Positions 37,840 through 50,000 of a DNA stretch of 64,000 nucleotides are shown piece by piece. The notes under the pieces were generated by a model. It did no database searches and was not told the origin of the DNA. It worked only from the letters and a program-made list of their open reading frames with translations. The stretch comes from Malassezia japonica (Eukaryota > Basidiomycota > Malasseziomycetes > Malasseziales > Malasseziaceae), in the NCBI RefSeq assembly GCF_029542785.1, contig NC_083375.1:186001-250000 (forward strand). The letters are read 5' to 3'. The position numbers and the translations under genes are program-made. The first letter of the stretch is position 1, and every line of letters starts with the position of its first letter.

Positions 37840-40800
37840 ATACTACGTACATATTCTCGTTCGATAATAGAATTCTGTGTTAGTCGCACCACGTACGAGC
37901 GACGCGTCGCGGCTCACGCGCCAGTACTGCGACAAGGCGTCGGACTGGGAGAGGCGTGAGAGAAAGTCTTCGTCGTGGGTAATGACCACCAGCTGAAAGT
38001 TGCGCTGGTGCTGCCGCTCGGCGATCAGGTCGACCAGCGACGCGGCGAGCGCCTCGACATTCTCGCGGTCCAAGTTGGTCGTGGGCTCGTCCAGCGCAAG
38101 AAAGCCGCAGTTTGCGCCAAAGGAGTCGGCGAGCGCAAGACGCACCAGGATGCACGCCAGCACTTTTTGCCCGGCACTGCACCGGCCGCGCATCTCGAGC
38201 TCGACGTTGTCCTTGACCATGCACACGCGGTACTGGTACGAACGCAGGCCACTCGCGTTGACCTTGCCGTCGGTATCGGAGCGGACAAGGATCGTGTCAA
38301 TGTCCGTGCCTTGGTAGGTCTTCTTCCACAGGTAGTCGATCGTCTGGTTCACCTCCTCCATCTTGATCGCGTGGAACTGCAGGATGGCCTGGTGCAGCGC
38401 GCCGCTGTACGTCTCCAAATCGTGGTTGGCCATCGCAGCGACCTTGATGTGCACAAGCTGCTTGACGTAGCGCGCATGCACGTCCGCATAGTCGGCGAGC
38501 TCGTGCTCGCGCCGCGCTTTCTCGGCCTCGATGCCGCGCAGCTCGCCACGCAGGTGCGCCGCCGCACCGCTCAGCTCGTTCTCCTCGCGCCGCGCCGCAT
38601 CGTACTGCGCGGTAAACTCGGCGTGCTTGGCATGCGCCTCGTCGAGGTCCAGCGACCGCAGCTGCCGCTCGACACCAGCCATGTCGGCCAGGACGCGTCG
38701 GTAGCGCAGGTTGTCGCGCAGACGCGTCTCGGTCGCCTGGGCGTCGCGCAGGTCGCGGTCGAGCGACTGCACCTGCCGCTCGCAGTGCTCGGCGGCGCCC
38801 GCGTGGCGGTCGCGTCGCGCGGCGGCGTCGGCAAGCGCACCTTTTACCGACGCACCGCGCGGCGCATCAGCCGCCGCCGCCTCGAGGCGCTGGTGCACAT
38901 CGGCGAGGCGCGCTGCGTCGTGGTGCCGCTGTTGCGCCGCCTCGCGTGCATGCACACTCTCCGCCTGCCGCTCCGCACGGAACGCGTCGAGGGCTTTGCG
39001 TGCGTCGGCAATCGGTGCCGCGGCCTCGTCAATCGCACGGTCGAGCGCCTGGAGCGCCTTGTCCGCCTCGTCGCGGTCCGAGAGGTGCTCGAGCCGCCGC
39101 CGGCGCGCCGCCTCGCGCTGGGCGTCGTGCTGCTGCGCCTCGGCGTGCGCGATCTCGAGCGCGTGCAGCTCGCGCTCGACATTGGCAAGCACGTCGCGTG
39201 CTGCGTCGCGGCTGCGCACGAGGCTCTCGTGCTCGGACGCGGCGGCCTTGAGCTGCTCCGAGAGCGACTCGAGCTCCGTGCGCAGGTCGGCACTGCTCGG
39301 CACCGCGCCGCTGACCTGCAAGTCGGCGCGCGCCGCGTCGACAGTCGCCTGGAGGCGGTCGCGCGCGTCTTGCAGGTCGCGAGCGCGTGCGGCGCGCGTG
39401 GCGAGGGACTGCAGCGCATCGAGGTGCGCACGCGCATCCGCTGCCGAGCGCGCCGCCTCGTGCATGGCCGACGCGGCCTCGGCGAGCTCACGGGTGGTGC
39501 GCGCCTGCTTCTCCTCGGCGGCCGCGAGTGCCGCGCGGCGCGTCGCGAGCTCGGTGCGCTGCTCGTCCGCGGCTTGGAGCTGGGCAAGCTGCTCGGTCCA
39601 CGCCTGGAGGTCCGTGCGCAGGCCGTCGATCCGCGCCGGCGTGCTGCGCTGCATCGACGCCTGCACATGCTGCTCAAACGCAGGCATAATGGCGTCCGGA
39701 ATGCCGCGGTTGCAGCCGATACACACGTGCTTCTCGCGGCCCTGCGTAAGGATCCGCTCAAAGAACTCGGCGGCGTGCTCAAGCACCGCGAGCGAGTCTT
39801 GCAGGATCTGCACCTCTTCGCGCGCCGTCTTGAGCTCCTCGTCGAGGTCCGGCGTCTGTGCTTGTTCGAGGGCAGTGCACGCCTGCTGCGCGTCGGCGAC
39901 GTGCGCCGCGTGCATCTCGAGCGAGGCGGCGAGGCGGTCGTGCACGCGCTGGCGCTCGGACGCGGCCGCGGCCGCCTTGGCAGCCGTGGTTTCGTGCTCG
40001 GCGACTGCCGACGCTGCGCGCGCGGCGAGCGCCGCCGGGGGCAGCGCCTCGAGCAGCCGCTCGGCGTCCGGGGCGAGCGTGCCGAGTCTGGGTCAGTCGC
40101 GCTACGTACAGCTCGTCGAGGGCCGCCGTGTCCTTTTGGAGCATCTGCTCGTTCTGCGCGAGGAGCGCGCGCTGCTCGACCGTCTGATTCGACGCCATGG
40201 CGCTTTTCGAGAGGGCGTCGCGGCGGCGCTCGAGCGCGTGGATCTCGTCGGCGAGCTGTGCGCGCCGCGTGTCTGCGCTGCTTTCGGTGCGCTCGCTCGT
40301 GAGCGCCGCCTGCTTTTCCCGCAGCGCCGCGAGGCGGTCCGAGTGCACGACGGGCGCGCCGCCTTCCATCTCGCGGTCGCACGCCGCGATGCGCTCCTGG
40401 AGGCGGTCGAGCGTCTGTGTCTGCTGTGCGTACTGTGCCTGGAGGTCACGCAGCGCGCTGCGCTGCTGCTGCCACGCCTGTTCGAGCTCCGTGTCGCGCT
40501 CGTGCGCCTCGCGGTCGCGGCGTGCGTCTTCGGCGTCTGCCGCGCGGACGTGCGCGGCGAGCTGCGTCTGCACCGCGTCGCATAGGGTATATACATCGTC
40601 CAGGGTATCCTGTGCCTCTGCGTCGAAGCCGTACCGTGCGGCGGTTGCCACAAGGTCCTCGCGCGCAGCGCCAAGCGTCCGTTCGAGCGCGCGGCGTGCC
40701 GCGAGCTGCTCGCCGTGTTGCTGTAGGAGGCGCTCGTGCTCGGCGGCCGCCGCTGCGCGCTCCTCCTTTTCTGCCGCAAGTGTCGCGTACATCTCGTCGA

Positions 40801-41833
40801 GTTTTTCGCGCTTTTCCTCGAGCTGGGCAGGGAGCGTGCCGAGCTGCGTCTCGAGGGCGCTTTCGGACGCGTCGAGGAGGGTCGTGCTCGCTGCGAGCGC
40901 GTCGCGGTTTTCGGCGTAGAGCGCGAGGCGCTCCTCGAGTGCCTCGGCCTGGCCGATCACGTCGCGGAATTCGAGCGCGGCGTCGTACAGCGCCTTGTTC
41001 TCTGCGGTCTTTTTCGCGACGTGTGCGTCGAGCGCGTCGAGCTCCGCGACCTTTTCGGCGAGCGTCGCAGCGAGCGTGTGGATCGTGCGCTGCGTTGCGT
41101 CTGCACGCTCCTTCTCCTGCTGGAGCGTACGCAGCTCGGCGTCGTCGACGCGTGCGTCCTGCAGGCGCTGCTTCCGGAGCGCCTTGAGCGAGTCGAGGGC
41201 CTTGGTATAGCGCGTCACCTCAAAGATATCGTCGAAGCGCTTCTTGAGCGCAGCCGGCTCCGACAGCGGCCAGTTCGACTCTTCCTGGTGGCAGAACAAC
41301 ACGCTCTCGATGATGGCGGGCGACACGCCGAGGAGCAGCGACATCTCCTGGTCGAGCTCCGCGCAGCGCGTCGAGATGGTCGCGTGCGCACTCTCTGCCT
41401 CAGCGTCGTCGACGCCAAGCACGCCCTCGAGCGTCTTCATCGTCAGGCCGCCGCCCCGCTTCTTGGACACCTGCAGGTTGCGCACGCAGCTCATGCGCAC
41501 GCCGTGTGTGTTGCGGAAGCGGAGTCGGATCTGCGCCTTGACCGTGTCGGTGCCCGCGAGCTGCGTCAGGTACGCTACGTACCATGGGGTCGTACACAAA
41601 CGCGCCGCCTTTCGTGTTCGGCGGCAGGTCGCCCGTCGCCGCGTACTTGAGGCACTCGACGATGGTCTGCGTCAGCCGCGCCACGCACCGTCTTGCCGCT
41701 GCCATTGTGCCCCACAATCACCGTCAGCGGCTTAAAGAACTGGATGATATTGATCGACTTGGGATCAAACGACCGCACGCCGCGGATGGCGAGCTCTGCG
41801 TGAGCGAGCGCACCTACTGTCGAGCTCCGCCAT
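37836..41833 (-). CDS. RAD50: DNA double-strand-break repair ATPase RAD50
   Basis: Six exons on the minus strand (41818-41833, 41689-41795, 41583-41666, 40110-41560, 37897-40087, 37836-37874) with five introns, all exactly 22 nt; 1295 aa, the normal Rad50 size. The joins yield the family start [19 protein letters not shown], Walker A GHNGSGKT split by an intron after its Thr codon, two long coiled coils, the zinc-hook HVCIGCNRG in the middle, signature [20 protein letters not shown], Walker [13 protein letters not shown], and a last exon of 12 residues ending [10 protein letters not shown]. Rad50 with Mre11 and Nbs1/Xrs2 tethers and processes breaks. Start codon overlaps that of the divergent DHHC gene; stop overlaps that of MSC1. 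Confidence 0.96.
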
Positions 41834-42833
41834 GATGGCGCTCTCCACCTCCACAATGTCGTGGCTCGGCAGAGGGTCGGCGTCGGTCGTGGTGGTGCTG
41901 CTGCTGTATGCGGTCGGCGCGCTCTCGCTGGACGTGGTCGTGCCGGTGTGGAAAGGGAGTGTGGCGCAGGTCGGCGTGCGCGTGCTTGTCGCGGTCGCGC
42001 TCGGCGGAATGAGCGCGTGGTCGTACCTCGTCACCGGCCTGCGGACGTCGCAGCGGCGGGGCGAGGTCGAGGCGCCGAATGCCTACCGCACGGTGAAGCG
42101 GTCGACCGGCACGCGGCGCTGGTGCAGCAAGTGCAATGCGCCCAAGCCGGACCGGTGCCACCACTGCCGCAAATGCGGGACGTGCATTCTGCGGATGGAC
42201 CACCACTGCCCGTGGATTATGGACTCGTGCATCGGGCTGCGCAACTACCATGCGTTCCTCTTGTTTCTGTGGTACACAACGGGGCTGTCGGTCTATACGC
42301 TCTATACGCTCGTGTCCGCGTTTGTGCGCCTGCTCGAGAGGGACGACGAGGACATTGCGCTGCCCATCTCGTGGATCCTCCTCGCGGCGCTTGCGCTGAT
42401 CGTCGGCATGGCGCTGCTGCCCTTCTTCATCTTTCACGTATACCTCACGAGCGTGAACAAGACCACGCTCGAGTACATGGAAGGCATGGAGCGCGTCGGC
42501 GAAGAAAACCAGGCACGCGACAGCGCGCCGCCGAGCTCGCGGCAGCGCCTCGCGAACCTGCTTACGCGCGAGGCGGACGACGAGGCGCACGAGGCGCTCC
42601 TGCCGACGACGAGCGCGTCGCAGCTTACGCCTGCACAGGGGCAGGCGCTGCGAAAGGCGGCGTCGCGGCATAACCTGTACCACGTCGGCATCGCCGCCAA
42701 CTGGCGCCAGGTGCTCGGGCGGAGCGCGTGGCTGTGGTGGGCGCCGGTCGAGACGCCGGTGTGCGACGGGGTACACTATCGTGTGAACAACGAGTCGTGG
42801 GTCGCGCTGCAAGGCGCCTTGCGGGCGGCGTAG
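41832..42833 (+). CDS. DHHC palmitoyltransferase (PFA3/ZDHHC type), 333 aa
   Basis: Single exon. DHHC enzymes attach palmitate to cysteines of membrane-associated proteins. The Cys-rich domain is complete: [20 protein letters not shown] followed by [12 protein letters not shown] and [12 protein letters not shown] (about residues 98-145), with DHHC catalytic residues present. Two transmembrane segments precede it and two follow ([40 protein letters not shown]), then the TTxE-like NKTTLEYME. The soluble tail of about 110 residues is variable. Possible starts are 41832, 41835 or 41859; the first overlaps the RAD50 start codon on the other strand, so 41859 (MSWLGRG) may be used. Confidence 0.9.
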   Translation: MMALSTSTMSWLGRGSASVVVVLLLYAVGALSLDVVVPVWKGSVAQVGVRVLVAVALGGMSAWSYLVTGLRTSQRRGEVEAPNAYRTVKRSTGTRRWCSKCNAPKPDRCHHCRKCGTCILRMDHHCPWIMDSCIGLRNYHAFLLFLWYTTGLSVYTLYTLVSAFVRLLERDDEDIALPISWILLAALALIVGMALLPFFIFHVYLTSVNKTTLEYMEGMERVGEENQARDSAPPSSRQRLANLLTREADDEAHEALLPTTSASQLTPAQGQALRKAASRHNLYHVGIAANWRQVLGRSAWLWWAPVETPVCDGVHYRVNNESWVALQGALRAA

Positions 42834-42880
42834 GCGTCGATAGGATAGGCGCATGCCGTATAGATACATCTACGAGCGCG

Positions 42881-43973
42881 TTACGCTGCCGCGCGGCTCG
42901 CGCCCGCCGCGTCCTCCTGCGCCGGCGCGGTGCCAATCGCGTGGATCGGCGCGACGCCCAGCGCCGTGTCGAGCAGCATCCAGTTGACCATCGGCTCCTC
43001 GCGGTGCCCCAGCGCATTGAGCAGGTCCTGCGCGAGGAGCCCGCCGAGCACCGCACTCGTCGGCGCAAGCGCCGCGAGGCTATGATCGACGACGTGCGCG
43101 TACGTCACGCGCGCAAACTCGGCAAAGAACCGCGCGGGATCCACGCGCTGGCGCTCAAAGACCAGCTCGGACGCGACGCCTTTGTCGGCGAGCAGCTCGC
43201 GCGCGATGCGCTCGAGCGCGGCGGCGAGTGCCGGCGGCCCGTCGGCGGCCTCGGCGCCGTGCGCGCGGCGCGCGTCCCACTCCCAGAGCGCCCACGTCGC
43301 CCAGAGGCGCGCGCTAAACTGGCGCACGGGCCGCCCCGCGATCTCGCCGTGCGCCGGCGTCTTCCACGTCACACGCAGCACGTCGCGCAGCGTGGCAAAG
43401 CCCTGGGTGTACCGCACGCTGCGGCGCTCCTTGGACCCCGGGACCGCGCGCTCGGCCACGTACTCGTACGCCTCGCCGAGGTCCGAGAAGAGAAAGCCCC
43501 CCCATCCCTGTGTGGATGCCGCGTAAAACATGGCGCCGACCGTGCGGCACGCGTCGTTGAGCGCGACGAGCTCTGCGCGCGTCCCCGTGCACGCGACGAG
43601 GACGTCCGGGCGCAGCGCAGGGACGTCGAGCGCCGTTGCTCCCTTGACCGTCACCAGCGGGTTGAGGAGCTGCACGCGCTGCAGCGGCGCCTCGCCGATG
43701 CGCGGGCTGCCGATGTCCTCCTCCCGAAAAAAGAAGCCCGCGCCGAGGTCCTCGGCGCGCACCGCGCCCTGGTCCACGATCGTCAACTGTCCGACGCCGC
43801 TCAGGGTGATATTTTTGGCGACTTCGGTCGCGAGGCCCGAGAAGCCGTACAAGACGACGTGCGCCGAGCGCATCCTGTTCTGTGCCTCGAGGCCCCACAG
43901 CCGAATCTGCCGGTCGTACAGCGCGGCCTCGTCTGCGTCAGCCGCCGCACGTACCTTCCGTCACGCCGGCCAT
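42881..43973 (-). CDS. AOS1: SUMO-activating enzyme subunit AOS1 (SAE1)
   Basis: Two exons (43955-43973 and 42881-43932) over a 22-nt intron; 356 aa. The first exon supplies MAGVTE and the junction yields DEAALYDRQIRLWGLEAQNR, the hallmark of the Aos1/Ubc-E1 N-terminal half. The Rossmann-like segment VVLYGFSGLATEVAKNITLSG, then VDQGAVRAEDLGAGFFF, fits the inactive E1 half that pairs with Uba2 and lacks the catalytic cysteine. The C-terminal PTSAVLGGLLAQDLLNALGH and the following NWMLLDTALG match the family end. Length is typical (330-360). Confidence 0.93.
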
Positions 43974-44006
43974 GGTAAATCAATGACTAAACATGCTACA
44001 ATACAC

Positions 44007-45068
44007 CTATGAGACCCACAGGGCGGCCAGCGCGCTGACCACGGCGACCAGCGCGAGGTTCGCGTGGGTGCGTGCGCCGGCGCTCTGCGCCTCGGCCTGG
44101 CTCACAATGTGGTACGAAGGAGTCTGGCCCGGCTTTTGCACCGCGTACGTCGCGCCGTACTGCTCGACTTTGCCGCAGGAGCTGCCGATCTGGTCTGCGC
44201 ACGCCTGCGAGCACTGCCCGCGCTGGGTAAAGGGCGTCGCGCGCTGGTTGTTGCAGGCGTCGGTGCAGGCCTGCAGGCGGAAGAGGCAGTCTTGCATCTG
44301 CACCGGCCACTGGTACTGCGGCAGGCGCGAGTAGGACGTCTTGCAGGTGCACATCGTCGCCATGCCCTTGTTCACGTCGCAAAAGTTCTTGGAGATGGTG
44401 TCGTCGCCGTCGCTACACCCAGATGTCGCGCAAAAGTGCGTCTGCTGGTCGCAGATCTGCTGCAGCTGCGTATGGCTAAACGAGGCGTTGGCGAGCGTCC
44501 AGTAGAACTTGGGCAGGTTGGACAGCGACTCGTTCGAGCCGCGGTACATCTGGCTCATCAGCGCAGGCAGGGGGCCGGTCCACGCGGCGGTCGCCTGCGC
44601 CGGCGCCTGCGAGTAGTTGGCCGAGATGGTTGCGTTGGACGGCGCGAGCGACGCAGGGGCGCTCATCACATTAAAGGCGGCCGAGGTAACGGGGCCCTCA
44701 GGCACCGTAATCGAGGGGTAGTCCACCGACGACGACGGCTGCGCACCCGCAGACGACGGCGCAGACGCGGCGGGCGCCGAGGCATTGTTCGACACGGCCG
44801 CGCCGTCGCCCGACTTGGCACTCGGCGCGGACGACGCCGAGGAGGAGGGCGCAGCGCTCGACGACGCGCGCGATGGCGCGGCACTCGACGGCGCGGCACT
44901 CGCCGCGTCGCTCGTCGACGCAGGCGCGGCGCTCGACGCGTCCGCGCTCGACTCGCCGACCTTGGGGCCGAGCGAAAAGTTTAGTGGCGCATCGCGCCGC
45001 TCAATCTTCTCCGAATGCACTACAACGATGCAGCATAGCACCACGAAGACCGCGAAAAAAACGCGCAT
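44007..45068 (-). CDS. Ser/Ala-rich, Cys-containing GPI-anchored cell-surface protein
   Basis: Single exon, 353 aa from MRVFFAVFVVLCCIVVVHS, a clear signal peptide (an upstream in-frame ATG at 45092 would add eight residues). A Ser/Ala/Pro-rich low-complexity region of about 90 residues follows, apt for O-mannosylation. The C-terminal 150 residues hold about twelve cysteines (QICDQQTHFCATSGCSDGD, NFCDVNKGMATMCTCK, CLFRLQACTDACNNQ, GQCSQACADQIGSSCG), a pattern seen in small Cys-rich basidiomycete surface domains. It ends with a hydrophobic tail (ANLALVAVVSALAALWVS) preceded by small residues, a GPI-attachment signal. It is probably a wall or plasma-membrane protein. Confidence 0.8.
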   Translation of the reverse strand: MRVFFAVFVVLCCIVVVHSEKIERRDAPLNFSLGPKVGESSADASSAAPASTSDAASAAPSSAAPSRASSSAAPSSSASSAPSAKSGDGAAVSNNASAPAASAPSSAGAQPSSSVDYPSITVPEGPVTSAAFNVMSAPASLAPSNATISANYSQAPAQATAAWTGPLPALMSQMYRGSNESLSNLPKFYWTLANASFSHTQLQQICDQQTHFCATSGCSDGDDTISKNFCDVNKGMATMCTCKTSYSRLPQYQWPVQMQDCLFRLQACTDACNNQRATPFTQRGQCSQACADQIGSSCGKVEQYGATYAVQKPGQTPSYHIVSQAEAQSAGARTHANLALVAVVSALAALWVS

Positions 45069-45167
45069 CTTTCCACGCGTGCCAAACAGCATGGGGAGAA
45101 AAGAGGAATTGCCCCAAGGTGTCGGCCCCACTCCTGTGGGGGAGAATTCGGCCGAGATCTCGCCTCG

Positions 45168-46968
45168 ATGCCAGAGCGGCGCCGGCGCTGTGCGCAATGC
45201 GGCAGCACGCGCTTCCGGCTCCTCGCGGCGCAGCTCGTCTGTGCTGCGGGGCATATCCAGCGCGACTTTCGCGTGGAAGCGGCGCACGATGAGGACGGAT
45301 TCGGGACGCAGATCACGACGCGCGCGCGCACCGTCCACCGCGCGTCGCAGCGCGAAGCGGCGCATGCCGAGCGGCGGCGGAGGCAGCTGCACGCGCGCCG
45401 CGTCGCGCGCGGGCGCACGCCGCTCGTCGTGCCGGGGTCCGCAGAGCATGCGGCGCTCGACGACCGCGATTCGGCCTATCTGTACGGGCCGCGCGCGACG
45501 TTTGCGCTGGTCGAGGCGTTCCAGCTGATGCTCCGTGCGCAGATCGCCGCGGTCCAGCAGCTGTATCACGTAGAGATTGAGGGTGCGGCGCGCGAGGTGT
45601 GGGCGCTGCATGTGTCGAGTGCGTCGCTGCCCGCGGCGCCGTACGACGCGGCGCGGCGCGAAAAACGCGCGTCGCCGCCGCGGCCCATGTACCGCGTAGG
45701 GCGCCAGCGGTACGTCGACGACGCGCCGCGCGCGCACCTCGAGACGGTGTCGCTGCGCTCGACCGTCGCGGTGGTGTACCTCGCGCTGGTGCTCCGCCGC
45801 GTGCCGGTCACGCTCGGCGAGCTGCGAGAGTACGTCGCAAGGCTGACCCAGGCATATCCAGGCGGGCTCGCTGCCGTTTCTGCACGCCGCGCGGCGCCTG
45901 CCCGCGGCGCTCGTCGACTCGCTGTCGTACAGCGACCTGTCCTATGCGGGGCTCGATAGCGAGGTCGTGCCGAGCGTCATGGAACTGCACCGCCGCGCGG
46001 GGGATATCGCGACGCGCTTGCACCTCGACAATGGCCTCGTGTTTCCCGAGGTGAATGCAGCGCCGATCCTCCAGCGGCTCGTGCACCGCATGCTGCTCCC
46101 GGCGCCCATGTACGTCGGCGCCAAGGCGCTCCTCTCGTTTTTGCACATTGACATGCATGTGCGGAACGTATCGGTGAAGCTTCCCAGGGCACGCAGCCGC
46201 TCGCGCGACTCGGACACGAGCGACGCCGAGGGCGAGCCGAGCGTCACAAGCTACTCGCGCAACGCGGCGATTCCGCGCTGCGTCATGCTCATGGCGGCAC
46301 TCCTCGTGATGGCCAAGCTGCAGTGGGGGCTCGACGGGCAACCGCGCAGCGCCGCGCCGCGCGAGCTCCACGGCGCCGTCGCACACGCAGGCGCGCCGCC
46401 GTTCCACGCGTGGCTCGAGACGCTCCAGACGTCGGTCGCCAACGGGCCATTCTGCCCGTGGGATACCGAGACCGACGTCCTGGGCTTGTCCGATACCCAG
46501 GTCGACGCGTACCTCGACTTTTTCGAAAAGGAGTTTGCCGCAGGGCATGTGCCGTCGTCAATGAGCCACGCACGCCGCGACGGCATCGCCGACCTGCTTT
46601 CGTTTGGCGACGAACGCGGACAGGGTGCCGTGGACCGTGCGGCGATCCGCGCCGAGCAGCGTGCGCGGCACGCGGCGCTGCGTGCCGCGCTCTATGCGGC
46701 GCCTGCACACGACGCAGGCACGCTCGAGGCAGGCGAGGCGTACCCGGTGTACGCCCACGACCCGTCCGGCACGCTTCCGCGCGACTTTTTGCACGTCGTC
46801 CACGCCGCGAACCGCGTGCTGGGCCTCGACACGGGCCCTGTCCCGCAGTTCCAGGGCACCGAAGTGAAGCACGCACGCGACCAAGAGATCCTCCTCGACA
46901 CGGTGATGCAGCTGGACGAGGCGCTGCTCATGACCCTCCAGCGCAAGCGCAACGCGCGGGGGAAGTAA
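45168..46968 (+). CDS. RRN7: RNA polymerase I core factor subunit RRN7/TAF1B
   Basis: Two exons (45168-45829, 45852-46968) over a 22-nt intron; 592 aa. Rrn7/TAF1B is the TFIIB-like factor recruiting Pol I to rDNA. The start MPERRRRCAQCGSTRFRLLA and the following CAAGH form a zinc ribbon with CxxC and CxxH-type spacing. TFIIB-cyclin-like regions follow (FALVEAFQLMLRAQIAAVQQ; the splice junction gives IQAGSLPFLHAARRLPAALV and then VFPEVNAAPILQRLV). The C-terminal half (CPWDTETDVLGLSDTQVDAY) is variable. The divergent neighbour starts about 100 bp away. Confidence 0.85.
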
Positions 46969-47005
46969 TAATACCATAGATACCCATTGGCTATTAGGCT
47001 ATGAA

Positions 47006-50000
47006 CTACTCCGCGTCGTCGCCTCGCGACTTTTTCGGAGCGCCTTTGGGCTTGTCGTTGTCCGTGCTCGACGTCGACGCGGCAAGCTCGCGCTTCCGCT
47101 TCGCGCCACCCGCGACCGACACGGCGCCGCGCTTCGCGGGCGCACCGCGCGTCGCGGCCGCGCCGCGGATCGACGTGCCTTCAGCGGGCTTGGCGCGCTG
47201 GAGGAGGGGGACGGGCTTGGGGCCGCCGCCACGGCCGCCACGCGCAGGCGCTCCGCCGCGGACGACGGCAGGGCGCGCGGGCGTCGCCTCTGCCTTCGCC
47301 TCGGACTTCTCCTCGGGCTTCTCCTTCTCCTCCGCCTTGGGCTTCGGCGTGGGCTTCGGCGCCGGCGCGTCGGACGCAATGCCGAGCTTGATCTTGAGCT
47401 CCTGGATCTCGGCAGTGAGCTTGGTAATCTTGTTGTCGCGCTGCTTGAGCATGATGGTATTGCGCAGCGTCGCCTCGTGCTTTCCGTCGTCGTAGCGCGT
47501 CTGGAGAAGCGATTGGTAGTGCGCCTTGAGCTCGGCTTCCTTGGCCTCGATCGCAGCTTGCAGGCCGTCGGGCGCAGCGAGTTGCTTCGTCAGCTCCTCG
47601 ATCTTGGCGTCCTTGGCCGCGGTATCGGAGGAGGCACTCGCCGCCTCGAGCTCGGCGATGCGGGCGTTGGCCGCAGCGAGGAGCGACTCGAGCTCGGCGA
47701 TGCGCTTGCGCAGGCCCTCGACCGTCTCGTCCTCGGGCGCGGTGGGGGCATCGGCCGCCGGCGTGGCCCCGGCCGTTTCTGGCTTGGACTCGGAAGCCTC
47801 GGGCTTGGACCCGGCCGTCTCTGGCTTGGACTCGGAAGCCTCGGGCTGCGCGTCCGTGGCAGAGTCGGTGGCCTCAGCCCCCGAGGCCTTGCCCTCGGCC
47901 GCCTCGCCTCCGCCTTCCGTCTTGGCCACACCTTTGCCCTGGCCGCCCTCGGCGAGCTTCTTCTCGAGCTCTTCGAGCTGCGCCGTCTTTTCCTTGACCA
48001 GCGCCTCGGCTGCGCGCTTGTCCTTCAGGAAGGTGCGCGCAAAGTTTTTGTGCTTCTCGCACTCTTCCGTCTTGGCGCGCAGCTGCTCGGCGAGCGCCGC
48101 CTTTTCGGCCTCCCAGTTGGGCTGCTCGCCCTCGCCCTCGGCCTTGGACTCCGGCTTGGCCTCTGGCTGCCCGTCGGTCTGCATCGGCTCCTTGGCCTGC
48201 TCATCGATCTTGGCCTGGAGCGCCTGCACCTGTTCCTCGAGCGCCTTCTTCTCTTCCTCCGCCTTGGCCGCCGCGGCGTCCTTCTCCTGCTGGAGCTGGT
48301 TGCCACGCTCGGTCGCCTCGGCCACCGAGCGGCGCTCCTGCGTGATGCGCGCACGGACTTGTTCACGCAGCTGCTCGAAGCGTGCATTGGCGGTCTGCAG
48401 CTCGGACGAAAGGCGCGTCTTTTCTGACTCGAGCTCGGCACGCGCGGTCTCGACCTGTGCCTGCGCCTCTTTGCGCTCGGCCTCGGCCTTCTCGAGGGCC
48501 TCGGTGACACCGGACGACTTGAGGAGGCCCTCGGTGCGGCTCTTCCACCGCGCGACGTCCTCCTGGACGACGCGCAGCTGGCTCTGGCACGTCTCGAGCT
48601 CGACCTGCGCGCTCTGCAGCTGTTCGCGGCCCGGCTGCAGCTCCTGCTGCGCGGCGCTGAGCTGCGAGGAAAGCGACTCGGCGCGCGTCTCGAGCGCCTG
48701 CTTCGCTTCCTTGAGCGTCGTGACGTGCTCACGCAGCGACGAGAGCTGGTTGATCTTGTCGAGGAGCTCGGCGTACTGCGTGTTGGGCGCGTCGCTCGGC
48801 GCCTTGGCCTCGGCGAGCTCGGTGCGGAGAGCCGTGGCGTCCTGCTCGGCCTTGTCGAGCGCCTGGCGCAGGCGCGCCTGCTCTTGCCGCGCGAGCTCCG
48901 CCTGGAGCTCGAGCGCCTCCTTTTCGCGGCGCAGGTACCGGATGACCTGGTGCAGGTCGCCGGCACTCGCGACGTCCGCCTCGCCTTCGGCCGCCGAGCG
49001 CTTGCCGACGGCCTCGAGGTGGCCGTGCAGCTGCGTGTTTTGCTCCTGGAGCTCGTCGCGCTGCGTCTTGAGCGTGTCGATGGTCTTTTCGAGCGAGCGC
49101 GCGTGCGTCTCGGCAGCAAGCGCGCTGCGGTTGTTCTCGGCATCCGCAACGTCGCGTGCGTGGCGCAGTGCGTCGCTCTCCGAGACGACACGCTGCAGCT
49201 CGGTGCGCAGGCGCTCGATTTCGCCTTGCGCCTCGCTCTGGGCGTGGGCCGCGTCCGCGGCGCGCGTCTCGGCCTCTTTGGCGGCGCGCGCAAACTTGCG
49301 CACCTCGTCCCAGGCCTGCGGCGCATTGTCCTCGGCCTCCTTCTCGGCGGTGGACAGGCCGGCGAGCGCGTCTTCGAGCTCGCGCTTCTCGTTGGCAAAC
49401 GCGGTCTTTTGCGCGTCGCGCTCGGCGTGCGCGTTGTCGAGCGCCTCGCGCAGCGACGTCACTTCGGCGTCTTTTGCCGCGAGCGCCGCCTGGTGCTCGG
49501 CAGAGGCCTGCTCGGCCGCGGTGGCGGCGGCGGTGTGCTGCGCCTGCGCCGCATCGCGCTCGGCGATCGCCGCGTCGAGCGACTGCTGGAGTTGCGTCTG
49601 AGCGTCGACGCTCGCCTGGAGCTTTTCTTTCGCCTCGAGCGTCTCGGCCTGAGCCGCGGCGCGGCCGCGGCGCACGTCCATCAGCTCCATCTCGAGCTGG
49701 CGCTCGGGCGAGAGGCCGCTCGCCGACGCCGCATCCGCCGCGCCGAGAGCAGCCGCGGCCGCGGCCTTGCGGCTCTCTTCGGCGGCCGCGAGCTGCTTCT
49801 CAAAGAGGGCCGTGAAGGACTTGGCCTGCTCGAGCTGGCCGAGCAGGTCGGTCGCGCGGCGCTCGGCGTGCATCGCATTCGCCTGCGCCGTCGCGAGCGC
49901 CTCGCGGGCGCTCGTGTGCTGCTGCACGAGCGTGTCGAGACGTTCCTGCAGAGCGCGCGTCTCGATTTCGCGGCGGAGCGTCGCATTGGTCGCCTGCGTC

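Noticed and set aside
45069..45737. Upstream extension of the GPI-protein frame to a 576-codon protein
   Set aside because: The extension is antisense to the RRN7 zinc-ribbon exon and would hide an evident signal peptide in the interior of the protein.
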